A DNA stretch of 64,000 bases, taken from contig NC_089587.1 of assembly GCF_019320115.1 (NCBI RefSeq), positions 86,430,506-86,494,505 on the forward strand, given 5' to 3'. Under the pieces are notes generated by a model. The model was not told where the DNA came from, did no database searches, and was given only the letters and a program-made list of their open reading frames with translations. A program made the position numbers and the translations under genes. This document shows positions 10,268-22,645 of this stretch, piece by piece (within the stretch, counting starts at the first letter, position 1; each line of letters starts with the position of its first letter). The stretch comes from Miscanthus floridulus. Lineage: Eukaryota; Streptophyta; Magnoliopsida; Poales; Poaceae.

Positions 10268-12550
10268 TGGCCCATTTTTCCGCCATCTTCGCCATGGCGG
10301 GCTCAAGCGATACGACTCGCTTTGGCTCGCTGGAGTTTCCCATGCTCCTAGCTGTTGGGATGTGGGTTCCTCCCATCTTCGAGTCGTCCTAGGCCTTTCT
10401 CTTCGGAAGCCTAGACTTCGTCGATGATTGGCTCAGCGTGCTTCACCTCCGCGAGGAGGCACTTGTCCCGGCGCCCATCGGAGGAGGAGCGCCCTCCACT
10501 GGCTCTAGGCCACCCAGTGACCTCGACGACGAGATGCCTACGCTTCGCTCTGAGCCCACACTGGGCTCAAACCTCGCTGTGAGTAACGTACATGTTGTTC
10601 TTTTCTCGCTTTTTAATATCTTTCACTGACTCCCCGGAGGGACCCCGTTGTCCCCACCGCAACCGCCATGCAACCGTTTCCCCTACGACCTCGTGTCCCC
10701 CGTGGACGCGTATGCACGGGGACTCCAAAGAATGCTGACGCCACCTCCTCTCACATCCGAATTTGTGGGGATGGCGGGCTATGCTCCCGCCTCTTTCCAC
10801 GGCCTTGTGGATGATGAGATTGAAAGAGACCGCTCTAGCATCAGCGATGTGGCACCTAGCTACCCTCTATCCTGGGAGTGCGCTATGGCAGACGCTCCGA
10901 GATAGGCGCCGGTGGTGGCAGAGTCCCTACAGAGTCACACCCCTCTGGATCCTCGTGTGGAGGCCCTTGCACGTGCACAAGAGCACGACGAGGAGCTACG
11001 ACAAAGGCGGCAGAGCCAGCCACCACCTACGCCAGCGCTCTCGGCGTAGCACGCTGCGCCACACGCGTGTAACCCAACGAGCGGCACCCGGGGTTGCACC
11101 CGCTAGGTCCAGCGCAACATCATGGATGGGTGCAACAATCCCCCATAGTTCGCTCGGGATGGCTAGAACATCGTCGCTGTGGTGATGCTTCTGCGTGGCC
11201 TTCTAGAGCCTATCGACACCTAGGAGTAGGCGGTTCCCCGAAACCTTCGGGTGCTGGTGAAAATCACCGCCGTCCAATAGGCGAAGAGCTCTGTGTCACG
11301 ACACTAGCTTGCAGCCTCTCTCCCCACTGAGGGAATGGCGGCACACCAGTCAAACCGCTCCATTTGTTCACCAATATAGTCGTCGGGCATGGAATAGGAG
11401 GACGCAGCTACACCATGGCCTAACTCGGTGCCCACTCCACACCGACCACCTGTGTGCGAATGGCTCGAACCGAACCGAGACGCTTGTAGGATCATCAACA
11501 ATTGGCGTCAAGCCCGATGTGATGATCATGTCCATCATGCGGCGGTGAGAGTAGGCGGCACGGGCCCCAGCTAAACCATCGAGGGGAGTAGGGAAACACG
11601 CCCTAGGCATGGTCCCCAACCAAATGACCAGAGTCCCAGCCCAGATGGCTCAGGACCACGGGCCTTTGGCCATCGCATCTAGAGAGCACCATTCCCACAG
11701 CGCTTCTGATCGCCTACCAACGTCACCAAATATACTAGGGAGACGAATCCCGGTATATGGCTCGAAGACTTTTGGCTCGCCTACCAAGCCAGAGGAGTGG
11801 ATGATGACCACTTCATCATTCAGTACCTCCCTATCTGCATGGGGGAACATGTTCGAGCATGGCTCGAATTCCTCCCGCATGACAGCATCCACGACTAGGC
11901 GGATCTCAAGAGGATCTTCATCAGGAATTTCTAGGGGACGTCTGTCCATCCTGGGAATTCTTGGGACCTCAAGAGCTGCTAGCATGAGCCCAATGAGTCC
12001 CTATAGGATTACATCCGTAGGTTCTCAAAACGATGCAACTCCCTTCCTGACATCGTCGATGCGGACATCATTAGCATGTTTCTCTCTAAGACAACCTGTG
12101 AGTCTTTGATCCACAAGCTTGGCTGTCTAAAGCCCCGTACCACCCGTGACCTGCTCGATGTCGCCACAAACCATGCCTCCGGTGAGGAGGCGGTCTTTAG
12201 TGGATGCTGGGACAAGGGCAAGACCAAGCATGAGGACCAAGACGAGGGCCCCTCCATGTAGAGGGGCAAGAAGAACAAGAAGGATCGGCGCCGACCGGCC
12301 AACTCTGCTTTGGTCGCCGCGGCTGATCGTGCGGGCAAGCAGCCCTAGCGGGGCTAGCCCGACCACTTCGACAAGCTCATGGAGAGTCCATGCACCAACC
12401 ATGCCTACCCCATCAAGAACCTCTACAAGGACTGTGAACTCCTCAAGCGCTTTTTGCCATAGGCCGGCAGGCCAAAAGAGGGAAAGGGCAAGGGGGCAGC
12501 GGCCAAGAAAGGAGGCGCGGTAGGCAAGGATGGGGGTGACTTTCCCGATC
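10268..12550 (+). pseudogene. gypsy 1 gag, multiply interrupted
   Basis: Frames across this stretch match gag of Tat-type grass elements: an N-terminal MAGSSDTTRFGSLEFPM region, then the Retrotrans_gag core with DHFIIQYLPICMGEHVRAWL (about 11790-11860), LEFLPHDSI, SFSKRCNSLPDIVDADII-like residues near 12020 and HKLGCLKPRTTRDLLDVATN near 12110. The NHAYPIKNLYKDCELLKRF segment follows near 12400. Stops break it at many places, nearly all TAG where relatives have Gln or Trp. No usable protein is expected. Confidence 0.8.
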
Positions 12551-12557
12551 CTAAGGA

Positions 12558-13352
12558 ATGCCTCATGACCTTTGGGGATCTGATGCCATCTACTCCAAGT
12601 GCCAGCACAAAGTGCGCTACAGAGAGGCATATGTCACCGAAATGGCCGTCCCCTCCTTCCTTAGCTGGTCAGAATCTCCGATCACTTTTGATCAGGGGGA
12701 CCATCCTTCCCACATCGCTAGACTGGGTCACTACCCACTCATCATCGACCCCATTGTTCGCAAGAAGCGCCTCATAAAGGTGCTGATGGATAGAGGCAGC
12801 GGCCACAACATCCTCTATGTCGACACCCTCGACACCATGCACATCCCCTGGTCGGAGCTCTGTCCAGTGAGCTCTCCCTTCTATAGCATGATCCTAGGAA
12901 CACAAGCATGCCCACTTGGGCAGATCGACCTGCCTGTCATGTTTGGCGATCGAGCTAACTTCTGCTCAGAGGTCCTTACCTTTGAGGTGGTGGACTTCCT
13001 GGGGTCCTACCACACCATCCTTGGGCGGCCATGCTACACTAAGTTCATGGTGATCCCCAACTACACCTACCTGAAGTTGAAGATGCCAGGACCAAATGAC
13101 GTCATCACTATGGGTAGCACCTTTTCGCACGCCTACACGTGCGACCGCAAGCATTACGAGCTCACCACTACCACCATCAACTCAACCGAGCTCCCTCGGC
13201 TCGAAGAATCATCGACCCCAGCAGCCCTAGACTGCAACAAGATAACCTCCTCGACTACCTTCCACCCACTCAAGGAAACTAAGGCAGTGGGGATCGATCC
13301 CACTGACCCAACCAAGACGGTGTGGATCGGGACCCAGCTCCCAGCCAGATAG
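12558..13352 (+). pseudogene. gypsy 1 protease region
   Basis: A 264-codon open stretch spans the retropepsin domain. The active-site segment reads VLMDRGSGHNILYVDTLD, so the usual D-G-G-S-G is D-R-G-S-G. The flanking ITFDQGDHPSHI and HTILGRPCYTKFM are typical of Tat polyproteins. The altered flap-side Gly would probably weaken cleavage. It ends in a TAG and RT follows in the same frame. Confidence 0.8.
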
Positions 13353-14800
13353 GAATGCAAGCTCGTTGACTTTCTATGCGCCAATCGCGATGTCTTCACA
13401 TGGAAACCTTCTGACATGCCAGGCATACCACGGGAGGTCACCGAGCATGCATTACACCTTGTCCCAGGCTCAAAGCCCGCCATGCAACGCTTGCATCGCT
13501 TTGATGATGAGAGGCGTGGGACCATAGGCGAGGAGGTCGCTGAACTCCTGGCAGTCGGATTCATCAAGGAGATATACCACTTCGACTTGCTTGCCAATCC
13601 TGTTCTAGTTAAAAAGAAGACCGGGAAATAGAGAATGTGCGTTGATTATACTGGCCTCAACAAGGCGTGCCCAAAGGACCATTTTCCTTTGCCACGCATA
13701 GACCAGATAGTCGACTCCACCTTAGGATGCAAAATCCTCTCTTTTCTGGATGCCTACTCGGGCTATTACCAGATCGCGATGAAAGAGTCTGACTAGTTCA
13801 CAACCTCATTCATCTCCCTGTATGGTTCATACTGTTACATAACCATGCCTTTTGGTCTAAAGAACGCTGGCGCCACCTATCAATGGTGCTTGCAGCAATG
13901 CTTCACCGATCAAATCGACCCGATCGACCAACCTGACCAAGTCAAGCGGTCAAAACCAACAATCACCATCTATGTTGATGACATAGTGGTCAAAATGGCT
14001 CAAGCAACATTCGCGAACCTCCAAAGGTTCAACATCAAATTGAATCCCAAAAAATGTGTTTTTGGGGTTCTGAAGGGGAAGCTACTTGGATACATCATGT
14101 CCGAACGCGGTATCGAGGCCAACCCCAAAAAAATCATGGCCATCTCCAACATGGGCCCTATGCGCAATGTCAAGGACGTACAAAGGCTCACTGGCTATTT
14201 GGTTGCCCTAAACTAGTTCATCTCCCGGCTAGGCGAGCGGGGGATGCCTCTCTACAAGCTTCTCAAAAAGACAGATGCGTTTGTCTGGACTGAGGAAGCA
14301 CAACAGGCTTTAGAGAGCCTCAAAGCATCACTGACGTCGACCCCAATTCTCATCGCTCCCGAATGGGGAGAACCCCTCCTCCTCTATGTCATGGCAAGCA
14401 ACCACGTGGTAAGCGCCGCCCTAGTCGTCGAAAGGGAGGAGCCAGGACACCACCTAAAGGTCTAGCGACTCGTATACTTCATCGGGGAGGTACTCACCGA
14501 TGCTAAGGTTTGGTACCCCTAGGTGTAGAAACTTCTATATGTCGTACTGTTGGCGACATGGAAGCTCCTACACTACATCACCGACCACGAAGTCCTAATC
14601 GTCACTTCATATCGGCTAGGAGACATCATCTGCAATCGCGACGTTGCGGGATGAATCTCTTGGTGGGCACTCGAACTAATGGGCCACGACATCAGGTATA
14701 TCCCCCGCACTGCTATTAAGTCTCAGGCTCTCATAGATTTTGTCACCGAATGGACGGAGGTCTAGCTACCGACCCCAGATGTCACCCACGAGTACTAGAC
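13353..14800 (+). pseudogene. gypsy 1 reverse transcriptase and first RNase H
   Basis: The RT begins at a TAG-interrupted linker, with FTWKPSDMPGIPREV, then RMCVDYTGLNKACPKDHFPLP, SFLDAYSGYYQI, MPFGLKNAGATYQ and the catalytic box IYVDDIVVK (about 13970). The segment after the box is shortened (KMAQATFANLQRF). The thumb-connection motif FVWTEEAQQALESLK and the first RNase H follow to about 14760. In-frame stops at 13352, 13629, 13794, 14214, 14463 and 14519 are all TAG. Confidence 0.85.
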
Positions 14801-14801
14801 G

Positions 14802-15251
14802 ATGTACTTTGATGGGTCCGTTATGGCGCCCGGCTCTGGGGCTAGAGTGGTTCTAATCTCTCTAGATGGGAGCAGGCTCTGCTACACGATCTGCCTCCAC
14901 TTTTTGGCCTTAAACAATGCCATGGAATATGAGGCCCTCCTCAACGGACTACGCATCGCTATCGAGCTCGGCGCTATGCAGCTCTACGTCCGCGACAACT
15001 CAGAGTTGGTCATCGACCAAGTCATGAAGGAGTCATCTTACAAAAGCCCCCTCATGGCAGCATACTGCCAGGAGGTGCGCAAGTTCGAGGATAGATTCCA
15101 GGGGATCGAACTATATCATGTTCCCCGAAAGGACAATGATGTTGCCGATTTTCTCGCAGAATTGGTGGCCAGGCGGGTTCTGTCTCTAGATGGGGTCTTC
15201 ATCAACGACCTTCATGAGCCATCCGCCCACATCCTTGAAGGTCTAATCTAG
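14802..15251 (+). pseudogene. gypsy 1 second (archaeal-like) RNase H
   Basis: A 149-codon frame contains MYFDGS, NAMEYEALLNGL, DNSELVIDQV and NDVADFLAEL, the four acidic-residue blocks of the extra RNase H typical of Tat elements. The third block has DNSELV where GDSELV is usual. A TAG ends the frame. Confidence 0.8.
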
Positions 15252-15465
15252 ACACACCCCGATGCCAACCTAGCGCTCGGGGCTCCAACCTCAGTGCCTC
15301 CGTGACAACGTCGCCGTGGTAGCACTCGATCGAACCGACTGGCTAGCATCGCTACTCACCTACCTCCTCGAGGAGGTTCTCCCACTTGAAAGGACTAAAG
15401 CACGATGGATCGCTCGATGCATCAAGATGTTCATCACATTCGGTAACAAACTTTACAAATGAAGT

Positions 15466-16575
15466 CTATCAGGGATACTCATAAAGTGCATCCCTACTGA
15501 CCAAGGGAAACAGCTCCTCCTTGAGGTCCATGCTAGAATCTATAGACATCACACTGCCTTAAGGTTGCTGGTCGAAAAATCCTTTTGACAAGGTTTTTAC
15601 TGGCCCACCACACTATGAGAAGCAGAGGAGGTCGTCCACAGGTGTGAGGGATGCTAGTTCTACGCTCGACAAACTCATTTGCCATCATAGGAGCTCCAAA
15701 CCATCCCTATCACCTAGCTATTTGTGATCTGGGGCCTCAACATGGTAGGACCTTTGAAAAAGGGCTTAGGCGGCTTCACTCACCTACTCGTAGTAGTGGA
15801 CAAATTCACCAAGTGGATAGAGGCGAAGCCTATCACCAACATTCATTCGGAAGAGGCGGTCAAGTTCTTCCTTGACATCATTTACCGGTTCAGTGTTCCT
15901 AACTGTATCATCACTGACCACAAAACTAACTTTATCGAGAAGAAGTTCCTAGAGTTTTGTGATGGATACGGCATCAGGATCGACTGGGCCTTGGCCGAAC
16001 ATCCACATACCAACGGTCTGGTCGAGTAGGCCAATGGCATGGTCCTCCAAGGACTCAAGCCACACTTCTTTGACTGACTCAATAAGTACACCGGGCTATG
16101 GGTTGCAGAGGTCCCAACGATCCTCTAGAGCCTGAGAATGACCCCGAACCAATCCACAGGGTTCACACCCTTCTTCCTGGCCTTTGGAGCTAAAGCAGTG
16201 TTGCCCTCCGACCTCGACTACGGCGCCCCAAGAGTGAAGGCCTTCGACCACAACCAAGCCATGGAGGTATAGTAGGACGCGGTCGACCTTCTCGAGGAGG
16301 CTTGCGAGATGATAGTCATCCACTCCGCTCGCTACCAGCAAACTCTCCGTAGGTACCATGAAAGAAAAATCAGAGGTAAGATTCTCGAGGTTGGAGACCT
16401 CATACTCTAAAGAACCCAATCAACCTAGGAGAAACACAAACTCTCTCCACCATGGGAAGGACCCTATATGGTGACCGAGGTGATCCAACCGGGCGCCTAC
16501 CGACTGAAGGACGACAACGGCAACATTCTCACCAACACTTGGAACATCGAATAGTTATGTCGTTTCTTCCCCTAA
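15466..16575 (+). pseudogene. gypsy 1 integrase, catalytic triad damaged
   Basis: The zinc-binding part is seen around 15500-15660 (HARIYRHHTALRLL, VVHRCEGC). The core reads WGLNMVGPLKKGLGGFTHL, where relatives have WGLDMVGP, so the first catalytic Asp is Asn. The second Asp lies in ITDHKTNF, replacing ITDNGTQF, and the Glu in HTNGLVE. The C-terminal part (PPWEGPYMVTEV, GAYRLKDDNG) is readable. At least ten stops interrupt it, mostly TAG. Confidence 0.82.
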
Positions 16576-17050
16576 AAATTCGATCTTACTGATTTCTTTC
16601 ATTCAACGTTTGCTCCTACAAGCACCCCAGCCCAAACACTTTCAGCTTGGGTCACTCGGGGGCTCCACGAGGGTGCGATATCACCTCTCTTTTTTACTAT
16701 CATATAGTAAATACTTTTTACTTGAACAAAAGGGTAGTCCGTTCCTTTAATTACCCTACATAACTTTGTTTTAAACTCTCGACCGATCACACCCCGCCAT
16801 GACCTACGGTTACGAGCAGTTGAGCCTTGCAGGCCACGCTCAGGTTCTAAAGGTTGCAGCCTACCGATCAAATGGGTAGGTGCGAAAAAGAAAGGATAAA
16901 AAATAGAGCTATGCTAGGGTAAAAATAAAGAGCGGATGGGACAAGCTTCCCCTTACGAAGTGATTCCATCACAAAATGAAATTGATGCATTCATGAATAC
17001 AAACTATTCACACGGGGGCTCCCCCACGAACTTAACTTTTACATATTCTA
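16576..17050. other. gypsy 1 post-integrase spacer
   Basis: This is non-coding sequence after integrase. A GGGTCACTCGGGGGCTCC-type stretch near 16650 and a CACGGGGGCTCCCCC stretch near 17018 are typical of Tat spacers. Confidence 0.5.
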
Positions 17051-18660
17051 ACTACTTCTACTCTTAAATCTACTATGGCCGCCCGGTGGCATCGGCTGGC
17101 GGCATGACCGACGAAGACAAGGGCTGCTCGCTCTCTGATGGGGCGACATTCGGTTTGGTTGGAGGTGGGACAACACTCGCTTCTGACCTAGCCTCCACTC
17201 CATCCATAGGCTGGATGATGTCTTCTTGACGCACGCCTTCAGCCACGCTCGCACGGTGAGCCTCCATCACCCACTACACGGAGACATGCTCAGCCACCAT
17301 CTATGCGCATGGCACCAAGCTCTCCCCGAGCGCATGGATGGTGTCCGCACTCTTGCCATTGGCGTACCCATTGTAGATGGTGGCGAAGTCTAGGTCTAGG
17401 TGGTGCGTTGCCACTGAGGTCAGCACCCCTGATGTCCTATAGAACATCCCATTGGAGATGAGCACCCGAACCTCATTCGGGACCTTCGCCAGCTGGAAGG
17501 TGAGCGTGCTGGTGCTCGGTGCCGACCCGAACACCTCCAAAACAATGACCTAGGCAACGTTGCGGATCTGGTCGAGCTCCCCCTCGAGAGCATGTTGCTC
17601 TTCAAGGGAATTGGCTAGCACCTCCATGCTCCGACCAATTGCCGCCTTGGCTGTGTCCAGCTTCCACTCCAGAGATCCAATCCTTCCGCCCAGTTCTAGA
17701 AAAAGGACGACAAAATTAGAAGCAAAAGAAAGGAAAAATCAAGGCATCAACCAAAGGTAGAACAGGTACATACTGAGTTAGGTGTTCTCAAGGATGGAGA
17801 GTCCTTCCTCCTGTTGGGTCAGCTTCTCGAGCAGCCGAGCATGTGACTCCTCTGCCCTAAGCACTTGCCCCCAGAGCACGAGCACTTCCTAATCGGCCTT
17901 AGACTGGGCCTTCCGCTCCATCTCTAGGGTCTCCAAGGACTTTTGGAGCACCACCTCAGTCTTCGTCAGGTGGACCTTCTCCGCCGTGAGTCCCCACTCA
18001 GCAACGGTCGCTTGTTCCACCACGAGTAGCTCTGCTGCCCATGCTCCCATCGCCTTGGTTGCTCGATCTTGGGATTCGTGGCAAGCAGACTCTAGCTGGC
18101 GCTCAAGCTCATCGACCCGCTACGACATCGTGGCTTCCCACTCCATCTGACCATGCTCCTCCAAAAGGAAATGAGACTTGCAGATCGACATCGCCTCTAA
18201 CTCCTATGAAGCAAGAAGCAAGCACACTAAGACAACCAGTGGAAGACCAAGGAGTTAAGGACAAACATGAAAAACACAGAAGGCTTACCTTGGCAATGTG
18301 TGGTAGGTCAACTGAGACCACCTAATGGACGAGCTCAACCCACTCCAAGGCCTCCTTGAGCTTCGGCTTTGCTTAGGTGAGGTCGGACTCCATCGACAGC
18401 CCGCTCTCCTCTAGGAAGTGACATAGCACCACCTCCTCCCCATAGCAAAGGATGAATTGAGCCTTCCTCGGGTCATCAGGGTAGGTCCACACTAGCTCGT
18501 AGGTCACCCCCAACTACTAGAAGACCCAGCCGCTGTAGCATCATGCAACAACCAGACCACCGCCAGCTCCTACGAGGCAGGATGGCCGATGGCTCCACCC
18601 TAGCGCCTACCTTGCCGGAGCAAGGGATCTCCTCTACCTTGACCCCATGGCCCATCGGTG
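17050..18660 (-). pseudogene. antisense ORF remnant of gypsy 1 (coiled-coil protein)
   Basis: On the minus strand, downstream of pol, frames encode a heptad-rich coiled coil (SLEWKLDTAKAAIGRSMEVL near 17640), then FQLAKVPNEVRVLISNGMFYR and a Ser/Pro-rich tail. Position, orientation and composition match the antisense ORF found between integrase and 3' LTR in grass Tat elements (Transposase_28-type annotation). Several stops break it and its N-terminal half is lost at the copia junction. Confidence 0.55.
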
Positions 18661-18665
18661 GATGT

Positions 18666-19888
18666 TGTAAGGAAAATGGATCCTAGGCCCATTTACTTTG
18701 GATTTTAGTGTTTGATGACCAACATAACCAAATTAGACTAATGAATTTGCAAGTGATTGTTTTGTAGTTCAATAGGATGCAAGACATAACTTGGACAAAG
18801 GCGACATGATGATTCGATGATCAACACCTTAAGCAAGACCTTAGGAGCACAAGAGAAGACCCAAGGTATCAAGCAAAGTCCAAGCACAAAGATAGGAACC
18901 AAGCCGCACGCAAGATCATGAAGAAACGAGCTCACAGAAGCGACCGGACTCTGGACCAAATGCTAGAGGAAAGCGACCGGACGCTCTGATCAGGAGGCTC
19001 GGCAATAGCAGCAGCGACCGAATGCTGGACTGGATGCTGACGAAAAGCGATCGGACACTTCGATCAGAGGCTCGGCAACAGCAGCAGCGACCGGATGCTG
19101 GCAACAAATTGACCGAACGCAGGACAACAATGTCCGATCAAGTATAGAGAGGTTTTAGAGCGGTGAACTTGCGACCGGACATGTTCGGTGGCAAGTGACC
19201 GGATGCTAGTAGCATCTGATCAGTTGTTTGCGGCTCCAATGGTTGGGACGATCGGACACGTCCGATTAGGATGACTCCAGCGTTCGGTCAGTAGCAGAAA
19301 AGCGGGATTTCGTCTCCAACGGCTACTTTCTTAGTGAGGCTTATAAATACAACCCCCAACTGGCCATGTGGTCAGTGTGGAGCTGAGGAAACATATCAAG
19401 GGTGTTGATACACTATTTTAGTGATCTCCACATGCATAGTGCTTAGTGTTTCATTAGGTGATTAGCGTAGGTGCTTTGTGAAGTGCATAGGTTGATTAGA
19501 CCACCACTTGCGCGTGGGGAAGGCCCAAGGCTATCCACGGAGTTACCCGATAGGGAGCTTGGCCCTTGCGAGGGATTCCTTACGAGGGGCTCCAATGAGG
19601 ACTAGGGGGAAGCTTGCATTGCTTTTCGATACCTCAATAAAAAATACCAGAGTTGTCGATGGGAGTTTGCATATCTCTACCTTGCTCTTTAGCTTCCGCA
19701 TTTACATTGATTGTATTACTCCTTTTTGCGGTAGAGATAGCAACACACTAGCAAAACCATAGTTGCACATTTAGATTGTTTATCTTTTGCATAGGTTTTT
19801 CTAGGGTTAGAAAAAGAGGCCATAGTTTAGGAGTTAGATTTTTAAGTTGCCTAATTCACCCCCCTTTTAGGCGTCACGGTCCCCTACA
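18666..19888 (+). repeat. 5' LTR of copia X (1223 bp)
   Basis: Ends are TGTAAGG and CCCTACA. The central part (18930-19300) repeats GACCGGA(C/T)GCT-like motifs in both orientations, similar in style to the GACCGGACGC repeats in the copia B LTRs. Confidence 0.8.
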
Positions 19889-19890
19889 TT

Positions 19891-19902
19891 TGGTATCAGA
19901 GC
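19891..19902 (+). promoter_or_regulatory. primer-binding site (tRNA-iMet) of copia X
   Basis: TGGTATCAGAGC begins three bases after the LTR end. Confidence 0.9.
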
Positions 19903-19967
19903 TGGTTGGCTCAATTAGGACCTTTGCCTTAACTGCCGTTGAGCCAACACTATTTAGAGTGGTTGGG

Positions 19968-22092
19968 ATGGATACCTCTGGGCCTCCGCACTTTGACAGC
20001 ACTAACTTCCCCTATTATAGAGCTAGAATGGCTTGCTACCTTGATGCGGTTGATTTGGGAGTTTGGAGAGTCACTCGTGATGAGATGAAACCCATTAAGA
20101 ATCCCGATAAACCCACGAAGAGTGATGAAAAGGAAATTCATTTCAATGCTAGAGCAAAAAATTGCTTGTTTGAATCATTTAGCATGGATGTGTTTAACCA
20201 AGTGTTCACTTTAAATATGGCACATGAAATATGGTTAAAACTCCAAGAGCTCTATGATGGCACATCTAATGTCTGTGAGCAAAAACATTGTCTAGCTAAA
20301 CAAAATTATGATTCCTTTACAATGAAAGATGATGAGCTTGTTCGTGATATGTATTCTTGTTTGAATCTAATTATCAATGAGCTCCATTCAATAGGACTAA
20401 CAAAGCTAGATGATGTGGACATCGTGAGGAAGATCATCTTCGTGCTACCATAAAAGAAATATGCAAGCATCATCACCATCCTTCACAACATGGAAGATTG
20501 AGCACTATGACCCTAGCCATAGTCATTGGCAAGATTGTGGCATTTGAAATGTCACGAAAGATGGGTCAAGAAGAAGCCTCTTCATCAAGCAAAGACAAGG
20601 CTCTTACTTGTTGCAAGAAAAAGAAGATGAATGGCAAGCAAGTTGAGACAAGCTCAAGCTCCTCAAGTGAAGAAGAAGAAGAAGATGAGGATGAGGATGG
20701 TGATGAAGATTCAAGTGATGATCAATCTTCCTCCTCCACCTCCGACCTTGATGAAGAATCAATCAAACTAATCAACAAGGTGGAGAAGATGATCCACAAG
20801 CTCAATGTCAAGGGTGTGCCCATCCAAATCCAAGATCTTATTTTCACCAATCAAAGAAATGAGCAAAGAAAGAGCGGATGCTATGGATATGGTGAGTTGG
20901 GGCACTTTGTGGAAGTTTGTCCAAACAAGCCCACACCCAAGACAAAGAAGAAGGCATGCAAGAACCAAGCCCTCACATCAATAAGGTCATGGGATGATTC
21001 TTCAAGTGAAGAAGAACACCATCATAAGAGGCGAGGGCGCAAGCACTCATCATCAAGCTCTTCTCGTGTGTGCCTTATGGCATGAGGTAACGAAAGCTCA
21101 TCCTCTAGTGAGAGTGATAATGATGATGAAATGCCTTCTTATGAAGAAATTGTGCAACAAAATCTTAATTATGCTAAAGTTTGCACTAGTCAACAAAAGA
21201 AGCTCGGAAAGATTAAAGAAAAGCTAGATAGTTCACAAGAAGCATACAAAACTTTGCTTGAACAGTATGAGAACTTTGCTAATCTTAATGTTGAACTATC
21301 TACTAAAATTGAGCGACTTGAGGCTAGTGCAACAACAAATGCATGCACAATCAATGATGAGCAACTTGTAAAGAAAAATGAAAAATTAAAAGAAAAGTTA
21401 GCTAGCTCACAAGATGCTTATAAAAGTTTGCTTGCTAAAATAGAAACCATGTGCAAACATTGTGATGAGCTAACTAATAAAGTTGCTAATCTTGAAGCCG
21501 TTAGTACAACCCTCACCAAGGCATCTAAAAATAAAAGTTCTAACATGTCTAAAAAGGATGCCTCTACTTCTTGTAATGATTTATGTTTAGACTCATTCTT
21601 GTGCAACCAAGTTTGTGTTGAGAAAGTTGTTGTAGATACATGCACATAATAGGTTGCAAAGGAGAATGTGCAACTCAAGCAAGAAGTAGCTCGCCTCACC
21701 AAGGACTTGACTCAAGTGAAAGGCAAGGCGAAGCAAGCCCAACTTCATCAAGATAACACCGTCAAGGAAGTGAAGAAGCTTGATGAAGGACAAACCATGG
21801 TTTGCTACATGTGCCACAAGGAAGGTCACAAGTCCTATGAGTGCAAGGTGAAGAATGGGAGAGGAGCAAAGAAGAAAGAGAAGAAGCAAACAAGCAAGCT
21901 CTCCAACACCTACACCAACAAGGTGGACAAGAAGGCCTCCACACCTTATCTCTTGAAGAAGAAAAATGACAAGGTGGTGGCCATCAAGGTGAACAAGCAA
22001 GCCAACAATGGGGCCAAATGCTTTTAGGTGCCAAAGAAAATCATTTCCAACATGAAGAGCACTAAGAAGGTTTGGATCCCGAAAGGGAAGTA
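19968..22092 (+). pseudogene. copia X gag with two zinc knuckles
   Basis: It starts MDTSGPPHFDSTNFPYYRAR and covers the UBN2 capsid region (EIWLKLQELYDGTSNV, DDELVRDMYSCLNLII). An acidic Ser/Glu/Asp tract at about 20650-20760 is followed by a first knuckle CYGYGELGHFVEVC, with the second Cys changed to Tyr. A long coiled coil (about 21130-21500) is followed by a second, intact knuckle CYMCHKEGHKSYEC near 21800. It ends KKVWIPKGK. Stops at 20451, 20498, 21083 and 21647 split it. The coiled-coil extension is typical of SIRE-type gag. Confidence 0.8.
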
Positions 22093-22633
22093 AGAAGTCC
22101 GATGGATGTCGGAGAATTTGGTGACTTGGCAAAGTATGGATGCATTTCATGGGGTGCATCATGATGGACAAAATCATTACCAAGTGGGTTAGTGAATACT
22201 TTGGACCCAAATTCCCCTCCCCATGTTAGGTAACTAGATTCAATTTCCTTCAAATGGTATTAGATTTAAATTTTCCTACAATTGGTATCTTTTAGCATCT
22301 AGTTACTCTTCATGCCTAGGTTTGTATTTGCATGCTTATATCTTTTGTCATGCATACACTAGGTATATCATATGGTAGGCTTGCTTGGTTTCATTCTTAA
22401 CCCTTGGAGCAAACCTACATGGTTTAAAATTGTTTATGAGCACGACACATAGCTTGTCTTTTGATTGATTCATCTAATATGTGCCAAAGTCCAAATTGTA
22501 GATAACTTCTCCCGAATATCATCTTCGAAAATGATTCTCACATTCATGAGATGTCATCTTTCAAGTGGTATTTTTGATTCTAAAATCAATGTGCATGTTT
22601 CCTACAAGTATTCTATACTTGTGTGCACAAATT

Positions 22634-22643
22634 TAGGGGGAGG
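22634..22643 (+). promoter_or_regulatory. polypurine tract of copia X
   Basis: The tract TTTAGGGGGAGG follows about 540 bp of non-coding sequence after gag. It should directly precede a 3' LTR, but what follows is a chimeric sequence. Confidence 0.6.
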
Positions 22644-22645
22644 CT

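Larger units (their letters stand above)
9026..18665 (+). mobile_element. Ty3/gypsy (Tat-type) retrotransposon 1, degenerate, 3' LTR missing
   Basis: The order is 5' LTR, primer-binding site, gag, protease, RT, RNase H, second RNase H, integrase, spacer and an antisense coiled-coil ORF remnant. The two RNase H domains and the antisense ORF are marks of the Tat clade (family knowledge). More than twenty stops interrupt gag-pol, so it is dead. It is cut at 18665 where a copia LTR begins, and no 3' LTR is found on the other side of that copia block. Confidence 0.88.
18666..22645 (+). mobile_element. copia element X, gag-only, chimeric right end
   Basis: A 5' LTR (18666-19888), a tRNA-Met primer-binding site, a gag frame (19968-22092) and a polypurine tract (22634-22643) are present. 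No protease, integrase or RT lies between gag and the polypurine tract. The sequence after the tract is not a full copy of the 5' LTR; it joins an LTR piece of another copia family at 22744. The flank GATGT on the left is not repeated at the right end (23719). Confidence 0.78.
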
